Assembly: GCA_030248065.1 (NCBI GenBank)
Contig: JASAMV010004486.1
Location: 22,825-86,824 of the forward strand
Origin: Rhynchonema sp. JSB1_4
Taxonomy: Eukaryota; Nematoda; Chromadorea; Monhysterida; Xyalidae
Direction of reading: 5' to 3'
DNA length: 64,000 nt
In this document: in pieces, positions 48,101 through 60,649 of the stretch
How the letters are laid out: each line of letters starts with the position of its first letter
Numbering within the stretch: the first letter of the stretch is position 1
The notes under the pieces: generated by a model
The model's input: only the letters and a program-made list of their open reading frames with translations
Told to the model about the DNA's origin: nothing
Database searches by the model: none
Translations under genes and position numbers: made by a program

Positions 48101-51100
48101 AACGTGAGCCCGCACCTGAAAGCAGCGATGCCGGGCGGTACTTTCTCCTGGTCTACGTAGAACATGTTGTCCCGCCGTACGTAATATGCGTTCGGTCCGG
48201 CTCGGTACAGGCCAATGTGGATGCTCGCAGTCATCACCACCTAAATGAAGGCTGATACTAATGTAGTTGACGGAGGACGTCGCGACGCAATGCGGATGCA
48301 AATGAGCGCACACGGCCGCGACCCGACAACAGCAGAAGCTCTTATCACATGGAATGATTGTTATGGCAGTGACGCTATGGCAAGCCGGATTCAGCTATCA
48401 CACCCCGTGCAAGTAGCGTAATCGGGCGCAGGGATTTTTGGCCCAACCGCGGCTAACTGCGGTCAACCGGAAGCCCACCGGACCGCTATGTTTTACACCC
48501 AAGATACAATACCAACCGGGACCCGTTCCACTGTTGGGGATATATTATTGGGGCTCTATTTTTTCACTCCCCAAAATCCAGAAAACGTTAGCAAATATAG
48601 GGCATAACATGGGCTTTTCTCAGGACAGAGGTACTGAAATCTCGTCTATTTTTGACGCAGGAGAACTTTCAAGCAGACTAGTTGGTGTATAACGTCACTT
48701 ATACAAGCATAGTAATACTTACCTGCTGAAATAATGCACCAATTTGACCTGATATTGGGAAGCGACAATCGAGGTGGCGTTCTATTATTGGGAGCTCTTT
48801 TTTCAGTTCGATCGTTTGGGGGCGTTGTGTTACTGGGGTTATAACAATCAATACCGGACCCTAATAATTACTGAGATGCCTTTTCGTCATCTCGTCCCTT
48901 AGTTGTACTATACTAAATGGTGTTCACCGCCGGGACGGCTGACAAAAGCTCATAGACTGTGACGAACCAAAACGGACCAGATCTGTGGAATGCGAATACC
49001 TTATCGATTAATGCCTTCACAGTGGCGCGTGCATCCGAATCGGGCATTGCCAGATTGCCCTTGTACGTACGATCAATGCCCAATTGACAGATCATCTGCG
49101 CGTGCCACCAGGTGAACACGTATGCCGTCGACAGATGGAAACAGCGATTGCCCAATTGTGCATAGATCAGCGCGGTATTGACGTGGCAACCTGCCGGATA
49201 TGGTTCACGTATTCACGCGAAATTTGGTTTACGTAACGTAATCAAACGGAGCATGATTTATGCGCTCTAGCAGAATATGGATCACGGTAATCAAAGAGGG
49301 GAATAGTGTCAGTATTCAAGCGGAACGTGTTCTAGCAGAATGTGTTTCAAACAGAATATTGTTCATTTGAACAAGCGGAATATGGTTTGCTTGATCAAGA
49401 CGAATTATGGTTCACATTATCAACTTTTCACAGGGGAGTTTTACGCTATTATTCCCTCTCGACTCGAACGCAACCCCTGTCTCTAGGGGGGGAATAAAGT
49501 GGAAGCCGTTCCAAACCCCTGAGGGGTTGCAAACGCTGTATTCAAAAAAAGATTTGTGCTGATAACTGCCCACAAGGAATAACAAGGGACTGCAATAACA
49601 ACAATAGCGACAGGATAACTTACTGTCTGGATACTTGGTGACATCTGAAAGAAACACATCAGTTAAACATTTATATTCGTCACTGAAACATAAGGCGAGC
49701 AAAAACACCAACCGAATTCGCAGATAAAGTAGAGCAGGCCATGCGGCACGTAGTCGTAGATGTTGTCGTTCGTGTTGTACATGCCTTAATGCGCAAACCG
49801 AATGTGGAAGATGTTTCAAGTGCCTGCTAGTGGCAACATATAAATCTCCAGCAGCGGGCATAAGCTTAAAGGCGTTTTAAGGGGACTTTGAAAATCGTTT
49901 GCCGGAATTGAATTTCACATCATTAAATGATTTGATTAATGCGATATTTTTGCCATATGTTTCGGGCCTGTTCAAATTTCGTATTCTTCCGCACAATCAA
50001 AAAAGTCATCTAAAAGTCGATTTTTGAACTTTTGTTTACAACGCTCTGTCAGATATTGGTCGCACAATGTCCATATAAGAATTCATCGAATCAATCCTGA
50101 ATTTCCCGTTCAGTCACTCTTAACCACTGTGCTATTTGTGATTTTCACAAAACAATCTTCAGTCGAAAATAATCTGGCAGAGCTGACACGTTGCTGACGG
50201 TCTGAAACATTTTACTGTAACGCGTAACGCAACGTCATTGCCCCGTCGCTTTTCCGCTTCACGATTCAAGAAAAAAATTTGACCAATTCTTATAAAGTCA
50301 TTGTGCGACCAATAGAAACTGAATATCCATGTCTATTCTCAATTAGTATATTGTGGTGGGTCTCGGCTTCCAAACGACACCAAATTCGGCTTCTTCGATT
50401 AGCCCAAGCACACACACTAAGCCCAAATCTAGGTCTCTAATGTCTTGCCTCCATCCGCTTTCTGACAAAATGGCAGCAAAGAAACGCCACCAAACATTCT
50501 TCGTTTAGGCTCACTTTATCGAGCTGTTTAATTGGGTAGGTAGGTCAACTCCACGGATAAACATTCCGAATCCGTCTCTCATGCAAACAGTAGCTCTTTG
50601 AGCTGCCTGCACACCTGTGTAATGCCCGGTGCTGTCAAGCGTGGTTGGTGCGGCCAATGCGCCGGCATAGCGTTCATCCACCCATTTCCACGAGTCCTGC
50701 AGTCCGGTGTTGGGGTTCACGATTCGCTCAATGCCCACAGCGGCGTTCACAAGACCTTCCTGGAGAAGGACAATATCGGAGTGCATATTTTGTCTGAGCG
50801 CTTGAGCCTTTGAGCACAAACACACATTCATTGCTTGTCGCAAAAAGGCGTCAAGAAAGTACTACGACTGCGCCAACGGTTAGACGACGTCAGGACTGGC
50901 ACTGTTTTGTTCTGTGTAGAAGAAGTTTGATGCTCCAAGTTTGAGACCCAGTCGCAATACGGTCCGAAAACAAACATAAATTCCTCAAGACCAGTCGCAA
51001 AGTGCTTGCCTTCAAAGCTAATGCGGCCCGTCAGAGCTACCGAGTGTACATGGGCTCAAAGATCAACAATAAGAACACCAACATCGTCCATGAATCGTGT

Positions 51101-51267
51101 CAACATGCCGTGGTTGTGTTCGCGTGGCATCGCCAACTCCCCGTAGAATCCCATTGACCCGTCGGCACACGCCCGTCGCGCGGCAAAACGGGACACCGAG
51201 ACCGTGTTGTCCATCACGTAGCAGTAGCCCTCGTGCTCGCGGAATGGCAGAGACGGGTGCGTGCAAT
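45152..51267 (-). CDS. C-type lectin/PAN-like secreted protein, left-arm copy (5' end not found)
   Basis: Phase-consistent exons: 51267-51083, 50759-50615, about 49784-49713, about 49644-49624, 49190-49000, 48240-48116, 48018-47996, about 45803-45768, about 45225-45152. CTLD 1 reads HPSLPFREHEGYCYVMDN, NAAVGIERIVNPNTGLQDSW, WKWVDERYAG, DYVPHGLLYFICEF. CTLD 2 reads SCHVNTALIYAQLGNRCFHL, FTWWHAQMICQLGID, IHIGLYRAGPNAYYVRRDN and closes with STLYLCEQ. GCQAPVQPVTCAG and GSCSILCSNTCNCDAYTYFH resemble a PAN/apple-like module. All nine pieces stay in frame, including VVMTAS at the start of the 48240 exon. The second CTLD lacks a recognisable WND-type segment. The signal-peptide exon was not found; a foldback (51301-52335) lies immediately upstream. 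The 3' end is also open. The domain order resembles the nested lectin gene at 25807. Function is unknown. Confidence 0.68.
46455..46815. repeat. 16-bp tandem satellite array with 64-bp higher-order unit
   Basis: Unit CATCTCGGTACCGGGT (16 bp, one KpnI-type GGTACC each) is repeated about 20 times. The last two bases plus following C vary in a cycle GGAC, GGGT, GGGT, GGGC, giving a 4-unit, 64 bp higher-order period from about 46600 to 46790. It lies in a lectin-gene intron. The 222-codon frame across it exists only because 16 bp units shift frame regularly without stops. Confidence 0.9.
47020..47405. repeat. Minisatellite of about 70-95 bp units containing TTAGGC repeats (left arm)
   Basis: Four to five units each contain TTCCTGGCTGGCAGCC, then AAGCCTAAGCCTAATCCTG, then ATGAAAGTATGAACAGGAGT and TGAATGGCTCCCACATATG. 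The GCCTAA words are the nematode telomere unit on the other strand. Confidence 0.82.
47607..47765. repeat. Inverted partner of the 16-bp satellite (left arm)
   Basis: GGTACCGAAATGTTCGGTCC, GAGATGGTCGGGACC and relatives are the reverse complement of the 46455 array. The two blocks bracket the TTAGGC minisatellite as long inverted ends. Confidence 0.8.
50053..50316. repeat. MITE family F, copy 4 (left arm)
   Basis: TATTGGTCGCACAATGTCCA to GTCATTGTGCGACCAATA, in the intron between lectin exons 2 and 3. The same insertion lies at 57114-57374 in the other arm, so it predates the duplication. Confidence 0.9.
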
Positions 51268-51300
51268 CTGTGTGTACCGGCAGTTTCCATAGAACATTCG

Positions 51301-52335
51301 CACATACAGTATTTTCTCCTTCAACGTTGTACTTTAATATTTTTTCAGCTGAAAAAATATTTTTGTAATCGCTAAGCTTCGCATAGGAGCATTGATTTTC
51401 TCATCTCGAAAGATTAAAAAATATTACAAAATGGAGGGTGCGCGCTTGGTACTTAAGGCGGACGTGGTTGAACGCTTTTTTCAGCTGAAAAAAAGATGAA
51501 AAAATATTACAAAACCGGGAATGACTTTTCAATTTTTCGCATTTTATGCATGTTTTTTAAACTTAAATTGATGTTTAAATTGCAACAAGACTGATGTAAA
51601 GTAAGTCATGAAACAAGAGTGGGTGTCCCAAAAAAATTCGGACGCGTGAATGTGTAAGTTCTGGGAAATAAAACGACCTAAACTTGATCAAAAATATAAA
51701 TGGGTCGCATATCATGCACAAAAACCTGGGGTAGAAGTCTCTCTGCCCTGAATCGAGATCCAATTCGCCGTGATTACGTGGATCATAACATTCACAATAT
51801 TTCAACGAGCATAACGTTATCATCATAAATAACACTCAAAAAATCAAGTGGCCAATCAAGTTTTTAAACCACTGAAAGTCACAAAGCAGTAAAACTTGAC
51901 CGGTCAGATCGAATTTAGAACAACGTCGGACCACTACGTTGTTTTTGATCAAGTTTAGGTCGTTTTATTTCCCAGAGCTTTCACATTCATGCGTCCGAAT
52001 TTTTTTGGGACACCCACTCTTGTTTCATGACTTACTTTACACCAGTCACGTTGCAATTGAAAGATCAATTTAAGTTTAAAAAACATGCATAAAATGCGAA
52101 AAATTGAAAAGTCGTTCTCGGTTTTGTAATATTTTTTCATCTTTTTTCAGCTGAAAAAAGCGTTCAACCACGTCCGCCTTAAGTACCAAGCGCGCACCCT
52201 CCATTTTGTAATATTTTTTAATCTTTCGAGATGAGAAAATCAATGCTCCTATGCGAAGCATAGCGATTACAAAAATATTTTTTCAGCTGAAAAAATATTA
52301 AAGTACAACGTTGAAGGAGAAAATACTGTAGTCTC
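51301..52335. mobile_element. 1.03 kb foldback element (left arm)
   Basis: TACAGTATTTTCTCCTTCAA at 51305 is mirrored by TTGAAGGAGAAAATACTGTA near 52310. Arms of more than 280 bp are nearly identical and include AAGGCGGACGTGGTTGAACG. The inner part has a further inverted pair (TTTTTTTGGGACACCCACTC). The flank is consistent with a TA target. It has no transposase. The matching copy is 55102-56125. Confidence 0.88.
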
Positions 52336-52711
52336 CGAACAAACAGCACTCTGCGGGCGCATCTTTAGTCGAAAAGATGCTGCCGAGGGTACAGATATTT
52401 TCGAAAATCAATTTCACTACTGCACAGTTGCCTGTCTTTAATGAGCGCCAACGACTGGATGAGATGATTGAGCCGATGATTCATCTAGTCTGTTGAAAAG
52501 TCGTAATCACACGAATCGCCCAATTTTCCTTGTCCCGGGGCATATACAAAGCTCCAGCTTGATATGTTTCAACGCATAATATTCTAGCACAAAAGCTATG
52601 GAAGTTTTGCGTTCGACTGATGTGCTGTTCGTATGAAACGACCCTGCTAACGGCAATAAAGAAACCCTCGAAAGTGTTGCGTTCCTGGGCCACTAGAATT
52701 AGGATCGAGTA

Positions 52712-53958
52712 AGGCCGCGTACAGATAGAGCTGGTTCTGGTTCTGGTTTTACTAAAAAAATTTCTATGTCCGAAAACCAGAACCAGAGCCAGCTCTATCT
52801 GTACGCAAAACTGGAAATATTTCTGGCGCAATATTTTTTACTCTATGTCAGAGAACCAGAAATATCTCCAGCTCTATCTGTACGCAAAACTGGAAATATT
52901 TCTGGCGCAGTTCTAAACATTTATGTCCCTGGGTTATTTATAAAAAAAACGTGGTGTGTGTGCTTGCAACATTTTCTTTGATTACAGGGTGTGCCGATAC
53001 ATACACACCTGGTATTGTTTATTATTGTTTGTGCAGTCATTGTTTCGATTTGTGATAAAATTTGGCTAATTTTTTATGGTCTGCTTGTGGGCGCTTTGCC
53101 AGCAATCTTCGATCGTTTGCAAACATGTTTTCAGGTACCGGAGACTTCTGAACAAGGCCCCTAATCTGCTGCGCTATCAGAACTAAACCTCCACTTCGAT
53201 ACAGTTTCTTGATGTCGTCTCTCGTCCATGCTGAGGACAGCAGAGACGCCGCTGGGAGGATTTTCACTACGGTGTTTGAGGCATATTTTCCAAAACAGCG
53301 GTTCAAGCACAATGCGAGTTTAGTTGCTGATTGGTCGACTTTTACACCATAAGAATTTCCGTTGAGCACATTGTGCTTGAACCAGTTTTTTGGAAAAAGT
53401 ACCTCAAACACCTTAAAACCAGCGGCGTCCCTGCTTTCGTCAGCATGGACGAGAACATCAACAAACACATCGAAGTGGAAAGTTTAGTTCTGATAGCGCA
53501 GCAGATTAGGGGCCTTGTTTAGAATTCTGCTGTACCTGAAAACATCATACCTGAAAACATGTTTGCAAACGATGGAAGATTGCTGGCAAAGCGCCCACAA
53601 CAGATGATAAACAATTAGCCAAAGTTTATCACAAATCGGCATAAACAATAATTCATGCCAGGTATATGTATTTCGGCACACCCTGTAATCAAACAAAATG
53701 TTGCAAGCACACACACACCACGTTTTCTTCAAATAACCTGGTGACATAAATGTTTCGAACTGCGCCAGAAATATTTCCAGTTTTGTGTACAGATAGAGCT
53801 GGAGATATTTCTGGTTCTCTGACATAGAATAAAAAAAATTGCGCCAGAAATATTTCCAGTTTTGCGTACAGATAGAGCTGGCTCTGGTTCTGGTTTTCGG
53901 ACATAGAAATTTTTTTACTAAAACCAGAACCAGAACCAGCTCTATCTGTACGCGGCCT
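52712..53958. mobile_element. 1.25 kb near-complete palindrome at centre of inverted duplication
   Basis: AGGCCGCGTACAGATAGAGC at 52712 is mirrored by its complement at 53958. Pairing continues inward through CAGCTCTATCTGTACGCAAA, TACAGGGTGTGCCGATAC and GATTAGGGGCCTTGTT to a loop of about 50 bases near 53335. A secondary boundary ACAGGGTGTGCC (52986) and GGCACACCCTGT (about 53691) looks like an inner element with its own termini. A 143-codon frame (53037-53468, minus) lies on one arm and its product was not recognised. Confidence 0.88.
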
Positions 53959-54603
53959 AAACACGATGTCAAGTCTTTGTTTTTAGTGCGCCCCCCCAAC
54001 CAAACACTTTTGGAAGGTTTTTGATCAGCAGCTTTAAACCACATGCAGTACATACATTATATGTGCGTAATATATTGGTCGCACAATGACTATATGAGAA
54101 TCCATCCCCCTAATTTTCCTGCATTGAAAAGGCGGATATTGGCATTTTTTCAAATTGGACCAGGTTTTGACAAGAACTTTGCATGCTTATCAGTGAGAAG
54201 AATGAGAAACACACGTGTGCAGAAGTTTCACCCTGAATTCTACGCAACCGAAATGGTTCGGGCTCGGGTTACTGTAGCCACGTATTACACGCTTTGTGTG
54301 TGAAATCGATTACAGCACACACACGTTGATCACTCCTGATAAATAAAGCGGAAAAGCAAGAGAAAATAACTTCTTGTCAAAACCTGATTCAATTGAAAAA
54401 ATCGCCAAAACCCTCCTTGCCGATGTAGGAAAATATGGGGATGGATTTCATATAGTCATTGTGCGACCAATTTTTGCGTTTCAGATGAACCGCCGGAGAA
54501 CCCTTCCAGTAAGTCCTCATGGTAATGTGTCTGTGTTTGAACACAACGTTTTTGTGTGGCGTAACAACACAATTGCACCAAAAAGCTATGTACATTGGTA
54601 CAT

Positions 54604-54830
54604 ACAATACCGGGTGCAATTCTAGGCTGAAAGTTGAAGTCGCGTGCACGCGCGTGCGAAACAGTGCAAAGTATAGGCAAAAGTCGAAATAACTTCGCGT
54701 GCACGCGAAGTTTTGCGCGTGCGCTGGCGTGCGCTCCCTATGTTTAGCACTAGGAAGTCGCGTGCACGCGGGTGCACGCGACTTCAACTTTCAGCCAGAA
54801 TTGCACCTGGAACTGTACCTATCTACATAC
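54604..54830. repeat. GC-rich palindromic element H, copy 2
   Basis: TACCGGGTGCAATTCTAGGC to GCCAGAATTGCACCTGGAAC. It has the same GTCGCGTGCACGCG arms as the copies at 43566 and 63739 but a different centre. Confidence 0.88.
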
Positions 54831-55101
54831 ACTTTGTTAACACTATACATTTGACTTACCGTAAAATTTCTTTTGGCATGTGCAGTCCGGGAGTGACTTA
54901 GCAATGGAGACCGATTCGTGTGATTACGACTTTTCAACAGACTAGATGAATCATCGGCTCAATCATCTCATCCAGTCGTTGGCGCTCATTAAAGACAGGC
55001 AACTGTGCAGTAGTGAAATTGATTTTTTCAAAAATATCTCTACCCTCGGCAGCATCTCGATGAAAGATGCGCCCGCGGAGTGCTGTTTGTTCGGAGACTA
55101 C

Positions 55102-56125
55102 AGTATTTTCTCCTTCAACGTTGTACTTTAATATTTTTTCAGCTGAAAAAATATTTTTGTAATCGCTATGCTTCGCATAGGAGCATTGATTTTCTCATCT
55201 CGAAAGATTAAAAAATATTACAAAATGGAGTGTACGCGCTTGGTACTTAAGGCGGACGTGGTTGAACGCTTTTTTCAGCTGAAAAAAGATGAAAAAATAT
55301 TACAAAACCGAGAATGACTTTTCAATTTTTCGCATTTTATGCATGTTTTTTAAACTTAAATTGATATTTCAATTGCAACGTGACTGGTGTAAAGTAAGTC
55401 ATGAAACAAGAGTGGGTGTCCCAAAAAAATTCGGACGCATGAATGTGTAAGTTCTGGGAAATAAAACGATCTAAACTTGATCAAAAACAACGTAGTGGTC
55501 CGACGTTGTTCTAAATTCGATCTGACCTGTCAAGTTTTACTGCTTTGTCACTTTCAGTGGTTTAAAAACTTGATTGGCCACTTGATTTTTTTAGTGTTAT
55601 TTATGATGATAACGTTATGCTCGTTGAAATATTGTGAATGTTATGATCCACGTAATCACGGCGAATTGGATCACGATTCAGGACAGAGAGATTTCTACCC
55701 TAGGGTTTTGTGCATGATATGCGACTCATTTGTGTTTTTGATCAAGTTTAGGCCGTTTTATTTCCCAGAACTTACACATTCATGCGTCCGAATTTTTTTG
55801 GGACACCCACTCTTGTTTCATGACTTACTTTACACCAGTCACGTTGCAATTGAAACGTCAATTTAAGTTTAAAAAACATGCATAAAATGCGAAAAATTGA
55901 AAAGTCGTTCTCGGTTTTGTAATATTTTTTCATCTTTTTTTCAGCTGAAAAAAGCGTTCAACCACGTCCGCCTTAAGTACCAAGCGCGCACCCTGCATTT
56001 TGTAATAGTTTTTAATCTTTCGAGATGAGAAAATCAATGCTCCTATGCGAAGCATAGCGATTACAAAAATATTTTTTCAGCTGAAAAAATATTAAAGTAC
56101 AACGTTGAAGGAGAAAATACTGTAT
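55102..56125. mobile_element. 1.02 kb foldback element (right arm)
   Basis: Counterpart of 51301-52335. TACAGTATTTTCTCCTTCAA at the left end is mirrored by TTGAAGGAGAAAATACTGTA at 56106-56125. Its right end is 36 bases before the first recognised lectin exon. Confidence 0.88.
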
Positions 56126-57113
56126 GTGCGAATGTTCTATGGAAACTGCCGGTACACACAGATTGCACGCACCCGTCTCTGCCATTCCGCGAGCACGAGG
56201 GCTACTGCTACGTGATGGACAACACGGTCTCGGTGTCCCGTTTTGCCGCGCGACGGGCGTGTGCCGACGGGTCAATGGGATTCTACGGGGAGTTGGCGAT
56301 GCCACGCGAACACAACCACGGCATGTTGACACGATTCATGGACGATGTTGGTGTTCTTATTGTTGATCTTTGAGCCCATGTACACTCGGTAGCTCTGACG
56401 GGCCGCATTAGCTTTGAAGGCAAGCACTTTGCGACTGGTCTTGAGGAATTTATGTTTGTTTTCGGACCGTATTGCGACTGGTCTCAAACTTGGAGCATCA
56501 AACTTCTTCTACACAGAACAAAACAGTGCCAGTCCTGACGTCGTCTAACCGTTGGCGCAGTCGTAGTACTTTCTTGACGCCTTTTTGCGACAAGCAATGA
56601 ATGTGTGTTTGTGCTCAAAGGCTCAAGCGCTCAGACAAAATATGCACTCCGATATTGTCCTTCTCCAGGAAGGTCTTGTGAACGCCGCTGTGGGCATTGA
56701 GCGAATCGTGAACCCCAACACCGGACTGCAGGACTCGTGGAAATGGGTGGATGAACGCTATGCCGGCGCATTGGCCGCACCAACCACGCTTGACAGCACC
56801 GGGCATTACACAGGTGTGCAGGCAGCTCAAAGAGCTACTGTTTGCATGAGAGACGGATTCGGAATGTTTATCCGTGGAGTTGACCTACCTACCCAATTAA
56901 ACAGCTCGATAAAGTGAGCCTAAACGAAGAATGTTTGGTGGCGTTTCTTTGCTGCCATTTTGTCAGAAAGCGGATGGAGGCAAGACATTAGAGACCTAGA
57001 TTTGGGCTTAGTGTGTGTGCTTGGGCTAATCGAAGAAGCCGAATTTGGTGTCGTTTGGAAGCCGAGACCCACCACAATATACTAATTGAGAATAGACATG
57101 GATATTCAGTTTC

Positions 57114-57374
57114 TATTGGTCGCACAATGACTTTATAAGAATCGGTCAAATTTTTCTTGAATCGTGAAGCGGAAAAGCGACGGGGCAATGACGTTGCGTT
57201 ACGCGTTACAGTAAAATGTTTCAGACCGTCAGCAACGTGTCAGCTCTGCCAGATTATTTTCGACTGAAGATTGTTTTGTGAAAATCACAAATAGCACAGT
57301 GGTTAAGAGTGACTGAACGGGAAATTCAGGATTGATTCGATGAATTCTTATATGGACATTGTGCGACCAATATC
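57114..57374. repeat. MITE family F, copy 5 (right arm)
   Basis: The same insertion as 50053-50316, in the intron between lectin exons 2 and 3. Confidence 0.9.
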
Positions 57375-59664
57375 TGACAGAGCGTTGTAAACAAAAGTTC
57401 AAAAATCGACTTTTAGATGACTTTTTTGATTGTGCGGAAGAATACGAAATTTGAACAGGCCCGAAACATATGGCAAAAATATCGCATTAATCAAATCATT
57501 TAATGATGTGAAATTCAATTCCGGCAAACGATTTTCAAAGTCCCCTTAAAACGCCTTTAAGCTTATGCCCGCTGCTGGAGATTTATATGTTGCCACTAGC
57601 AGGCACTTGAAACATCTTCCACATTCGGTTTGCGCATTAAGGCATGTACAACACGAACGACAACATCTACGACTACGTGCCGCATGGCCTGCTCTACTTT
57701 ATCTGCGAATTCGGTTGGTGTTTTTGCTCGCCTTATGTTTCAGTGACGAATATAAATGTTTAACTGATGTGTTTCTTTCAGATGTCACCAAGTATCCAGA
57801 CAGTAAGTTATCCTGTCGCTATTGTTGTTATTGCAGTCCCTTGTTATTCCTTGTGGGCAGTTATCAGCACAAATCTTTTTTTGAATACAGCGTTTGCAAC
57901 CCCTCAGGGGTTTGGAACGGCTTCCCCACTTTATTCCCCCCCTAGAGACAGGGGTTGCGTTCGAGTCGAGAGGGAATAATAGCGTAAAACTCCCCTGTGA
58001 AAAGTTGATAATGTGAACCATAATTCGTCTTGATCAAGCAAACCATATTCCGCTTGTTCAAATGAACAATATTCTGTTTGAAACACATTCTGCTAGAACA
58101 CGTTCCGCTTGAATACTGACACTATTCCCCTCTTTGATTACCGTGATCCATATTCTGCTAAGAGCGCATAAATCATGCTCCGTTTGATTACGTTACGTAA
58201 ACCAAATTTCGCGTGAATACGTGAACCATATCCGGCAGGTTGCCACGTCAATACCGCGCTGATCTATGCACAATTGGGCAATCGCTGTTTCCATCTGTCG
58301 ACGGCATACGTGTTCACCTGGTGGCACGCGCAGATGATCTGTCAATTGGGCATTGATCGTACGTACAAGGGCAATCTGGCAATGCCCGATTCGGATGCAC
58401 GCGCCACTGTGAAGGCATTAATCGATAAGGTATTCGCATTCCACAGATCTGGTCCGTTTTGGTTCGTCACAGTCTATGAGCTTTTGTCAGCCGTCCCGGC
58501 GGTGAACACCATTTAGTATAGTACAACTAAGGGACGAGATGACGAAAAGGCATCTCAGTAATTATTAGGGTCCGGTATTGATTGTTATAACCCCAGTAAC
58601 ACAACGCCCCCAAACGATCGAACTGAAAAAAGAGCTCCCAATAATAGAACGCCACCTCGATTGTCGCTTCCCAATATCAGGTCAAATTGGTGCATTATTT
58701 CAGCAGGTAAGTATTACTATGCTTGTATAAGTGACGTTATACACCAACTAGTCTGCTTGAAAGTTCTCCTGCGTCAAAAATAGACGAGATTTCAGTACCT
58801 CTGTCCTGAGAAAAGCCCATGTTATGCCCTATATTTGCTAACGTTTTCTGGATTTTGGGAGTGAAAAAATAGAGCCCCAATAATATATCCCCAACAGTGG
58901 AACGGGTCCCGGTTGGTATTGTATCTGGGTGTAAAACATAGCGGTCCGGTGGGCTTCCGGTTGACCGCAGTTAGCCGCGGTTGGGCCAAAAATCCCTGCG
59001 CCCGATTACGCTACTTGCACGGGGTGTGATAGCTGAATCCGGCTTGCCATAGCGTCACTGCCATAACGATCATTTTCCATGTGATAAGAGCTTCTGCTGT
59101 TGTCGGGTCGCGGCCGTGTGCGCTCATTTGCATCCGCATTGCGTCCCGACGTCCTCCGTCAACTACATTCGTATCAGCCTTCATTTAGGTGTGGTGATGG
59201 CTGCGAGCACCCACATTGGCCTGTACCGAGCCGGACCGAACGCATGTTACGTACAGCAGGACAACGTGTTCTACGTCAGCCCGGAGAAAGTACCCCACGG
59301 CATCGCTGCTTTCAGGTGCGGGCTCACGTTTCACTGATGTTTCATCGACACGAGGAACTGCAAAGCCATAGGTTTCTAGGACCATATATCAACATAACAA
59401 GTGTTTCACCAGTACATTGTATCTGTGCGAACAGGGTTAACTAAAAAATGGGAAATGACAGTGATCTTCAAAGGAAATCAATTGTTTTAACGCATTGACG
59501 TTTTCCAAAAAATACACGAATCCCAACATTGTGTACATGTCGAACCACGTATACCTTATGGACGTCCCCCTCCGGAAAAAAAAATGGTAATATTCCGGGA
59601 AGAGAGGGAAGTAAAATTAGTACTCGTATAGTCAAAAAATACTCAAATCACTTTGAAACTGCTC

Positions 59665-59815
59665 CCAGTCATCTCGGTCCCGCGATCTCGGTCCCGACCA
59701 TTTCGGTGTCGCCATCTCGGTCCCAGGTCATCTCGGTCCCGACCATCTGGGTACCGACCATTCCTGACCGCCATCTCAGGTCCCCAAGCCATCTTCGGAA
59801 CCAAACGTTTCGGAA
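59665..59815. repeat. 16-bp satellite relative, right arm, inner block
   Basis: CATCTCGGTCCCGCGATCTC, CATCTCGGTCCCGACCATCT and similar degenerate units, corresponding to 47607-47765. Confidence 0.75.
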
Positions 59816-60034
59816 CCGCTAAGTTTGAGCACTGTTTTTCCCTTGTTTCGTACTTCCCACTATGTTCAGCTTTCTTCGTAATTTGAAAATTTAATGCAAT
59901 AAAAAGAAAACGCAATGTCTTTGGTACCTTTTGGGCTTTTTTTGAAGCTTCGTTACGTCTTGTGAAAAAGTACTGCTGTCATATAAATTAGATCATAATC
60001 GCTTTCGAAGAAAGAGAATTAACGCTGCTCCGCC

Positions 60035-60460
60035 AGGAAGTCCTATCCACATATGGAAACCGTTCACTAAGTATCGCTGTTAGAATGTACTTTCATTTCA
60101 GGACTAGGCTTAGGCTTAGGCTGCCAGCCAGGAAGACCTCTTCATATGTTGGAGCTCATTCACAAAAATACTCCTGTTCATACTTTCTCATACAGGATTA
60201 CGGCTTAAGCTTAGGCTGCCAGCCAGGAAGAGCTGTTCTGTTCATACATATGTGGAAGCCATTCGCAAGGATACTCCTGTTAATACTTTCATTAAGAATT
60301 AAGCCTAGGCTTAGGCTCCCAGCCAGCCCCTTTCCATGTGGGCCTTCTCTTCTGGCAGGAATAACTGTTATTGCTGTATGTGGGTGCCATTCACAAAAGT
60401 TGAACGGCATAGGCCTTCATTCAGGCTTAGGCTTGAGCTTAGGCTCCCAGACAGACATCA
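60035..60460. repeat. TTAGGC-containing minisatellite, right arm
   Basis: Units with AGGCTTAGGCTTAGGCTGCC, GCCAGGAAGAGCTGTTCTG and TACTCCTGTTCATACTTTC, reverse complement of the 47020-47405 array but with more unit divergence. Confidence 0.82.
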
Positions 60461-60649
60461 TCAAATGAGCATTTCTGTGCATGAATCACAGTATCTAGCC
60501 TATGTACATGCATATCCATTTTCGATCAAAAAAATATTCTGTTCTTCAGGCATTTTATATTTTTCTGAGTTTTTCACTTGAGGAGATTTTTCGGGTTTTC
60601 GGCTTCATCCACATCGACTTCATCGGCAATCAATGTGATCGCGATATCC

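Larger units (their letters stand above)
43481..52519. repeat. Left arm of large inverted duplication
   Basis: Reverse-complementary to 54914-64000 over about 9.0 kb. Paired coordinates sum to 107481 at the outer end and about 107430 near the centre, a net offset of about 50 bases from indels. AATTGGTATTGGTCGCACAA at 43481 pairs with the last 20 bases of the window. The inner end is near CACACGAATCG at 52509-52519. Arms share exons, MITEs, foldback and satellite regions but differ by substitutions and indels. Confidence 0.93.
52520..54913. other. Spacer between palindrome arms
   Basis: About 2.4 kb not shared by the arms. It contains a 1.25 kb palindrome (52712-53958), a family F-like element (about 54071-54475) and a third copy of palindromic element H (54604-54830). 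No gene was recognised. Confidence 0.75.

Noticed and set aside
53037..53522. Frames of 143 and 63 codons that could be a transposase remnant
   Set aside because: They lie on opposite arms of a palindrome and mirror each other in part. No catalytic residues or known motif could be identified.
54946..55131. Possible first exon of the right-arm lectin (MNHRLNHLIQSLALIKDRQ...)
   Set aside because: The left-arm counterpart differs by indels that change frame, and the frame runs into the foldback element; no signal peptide.
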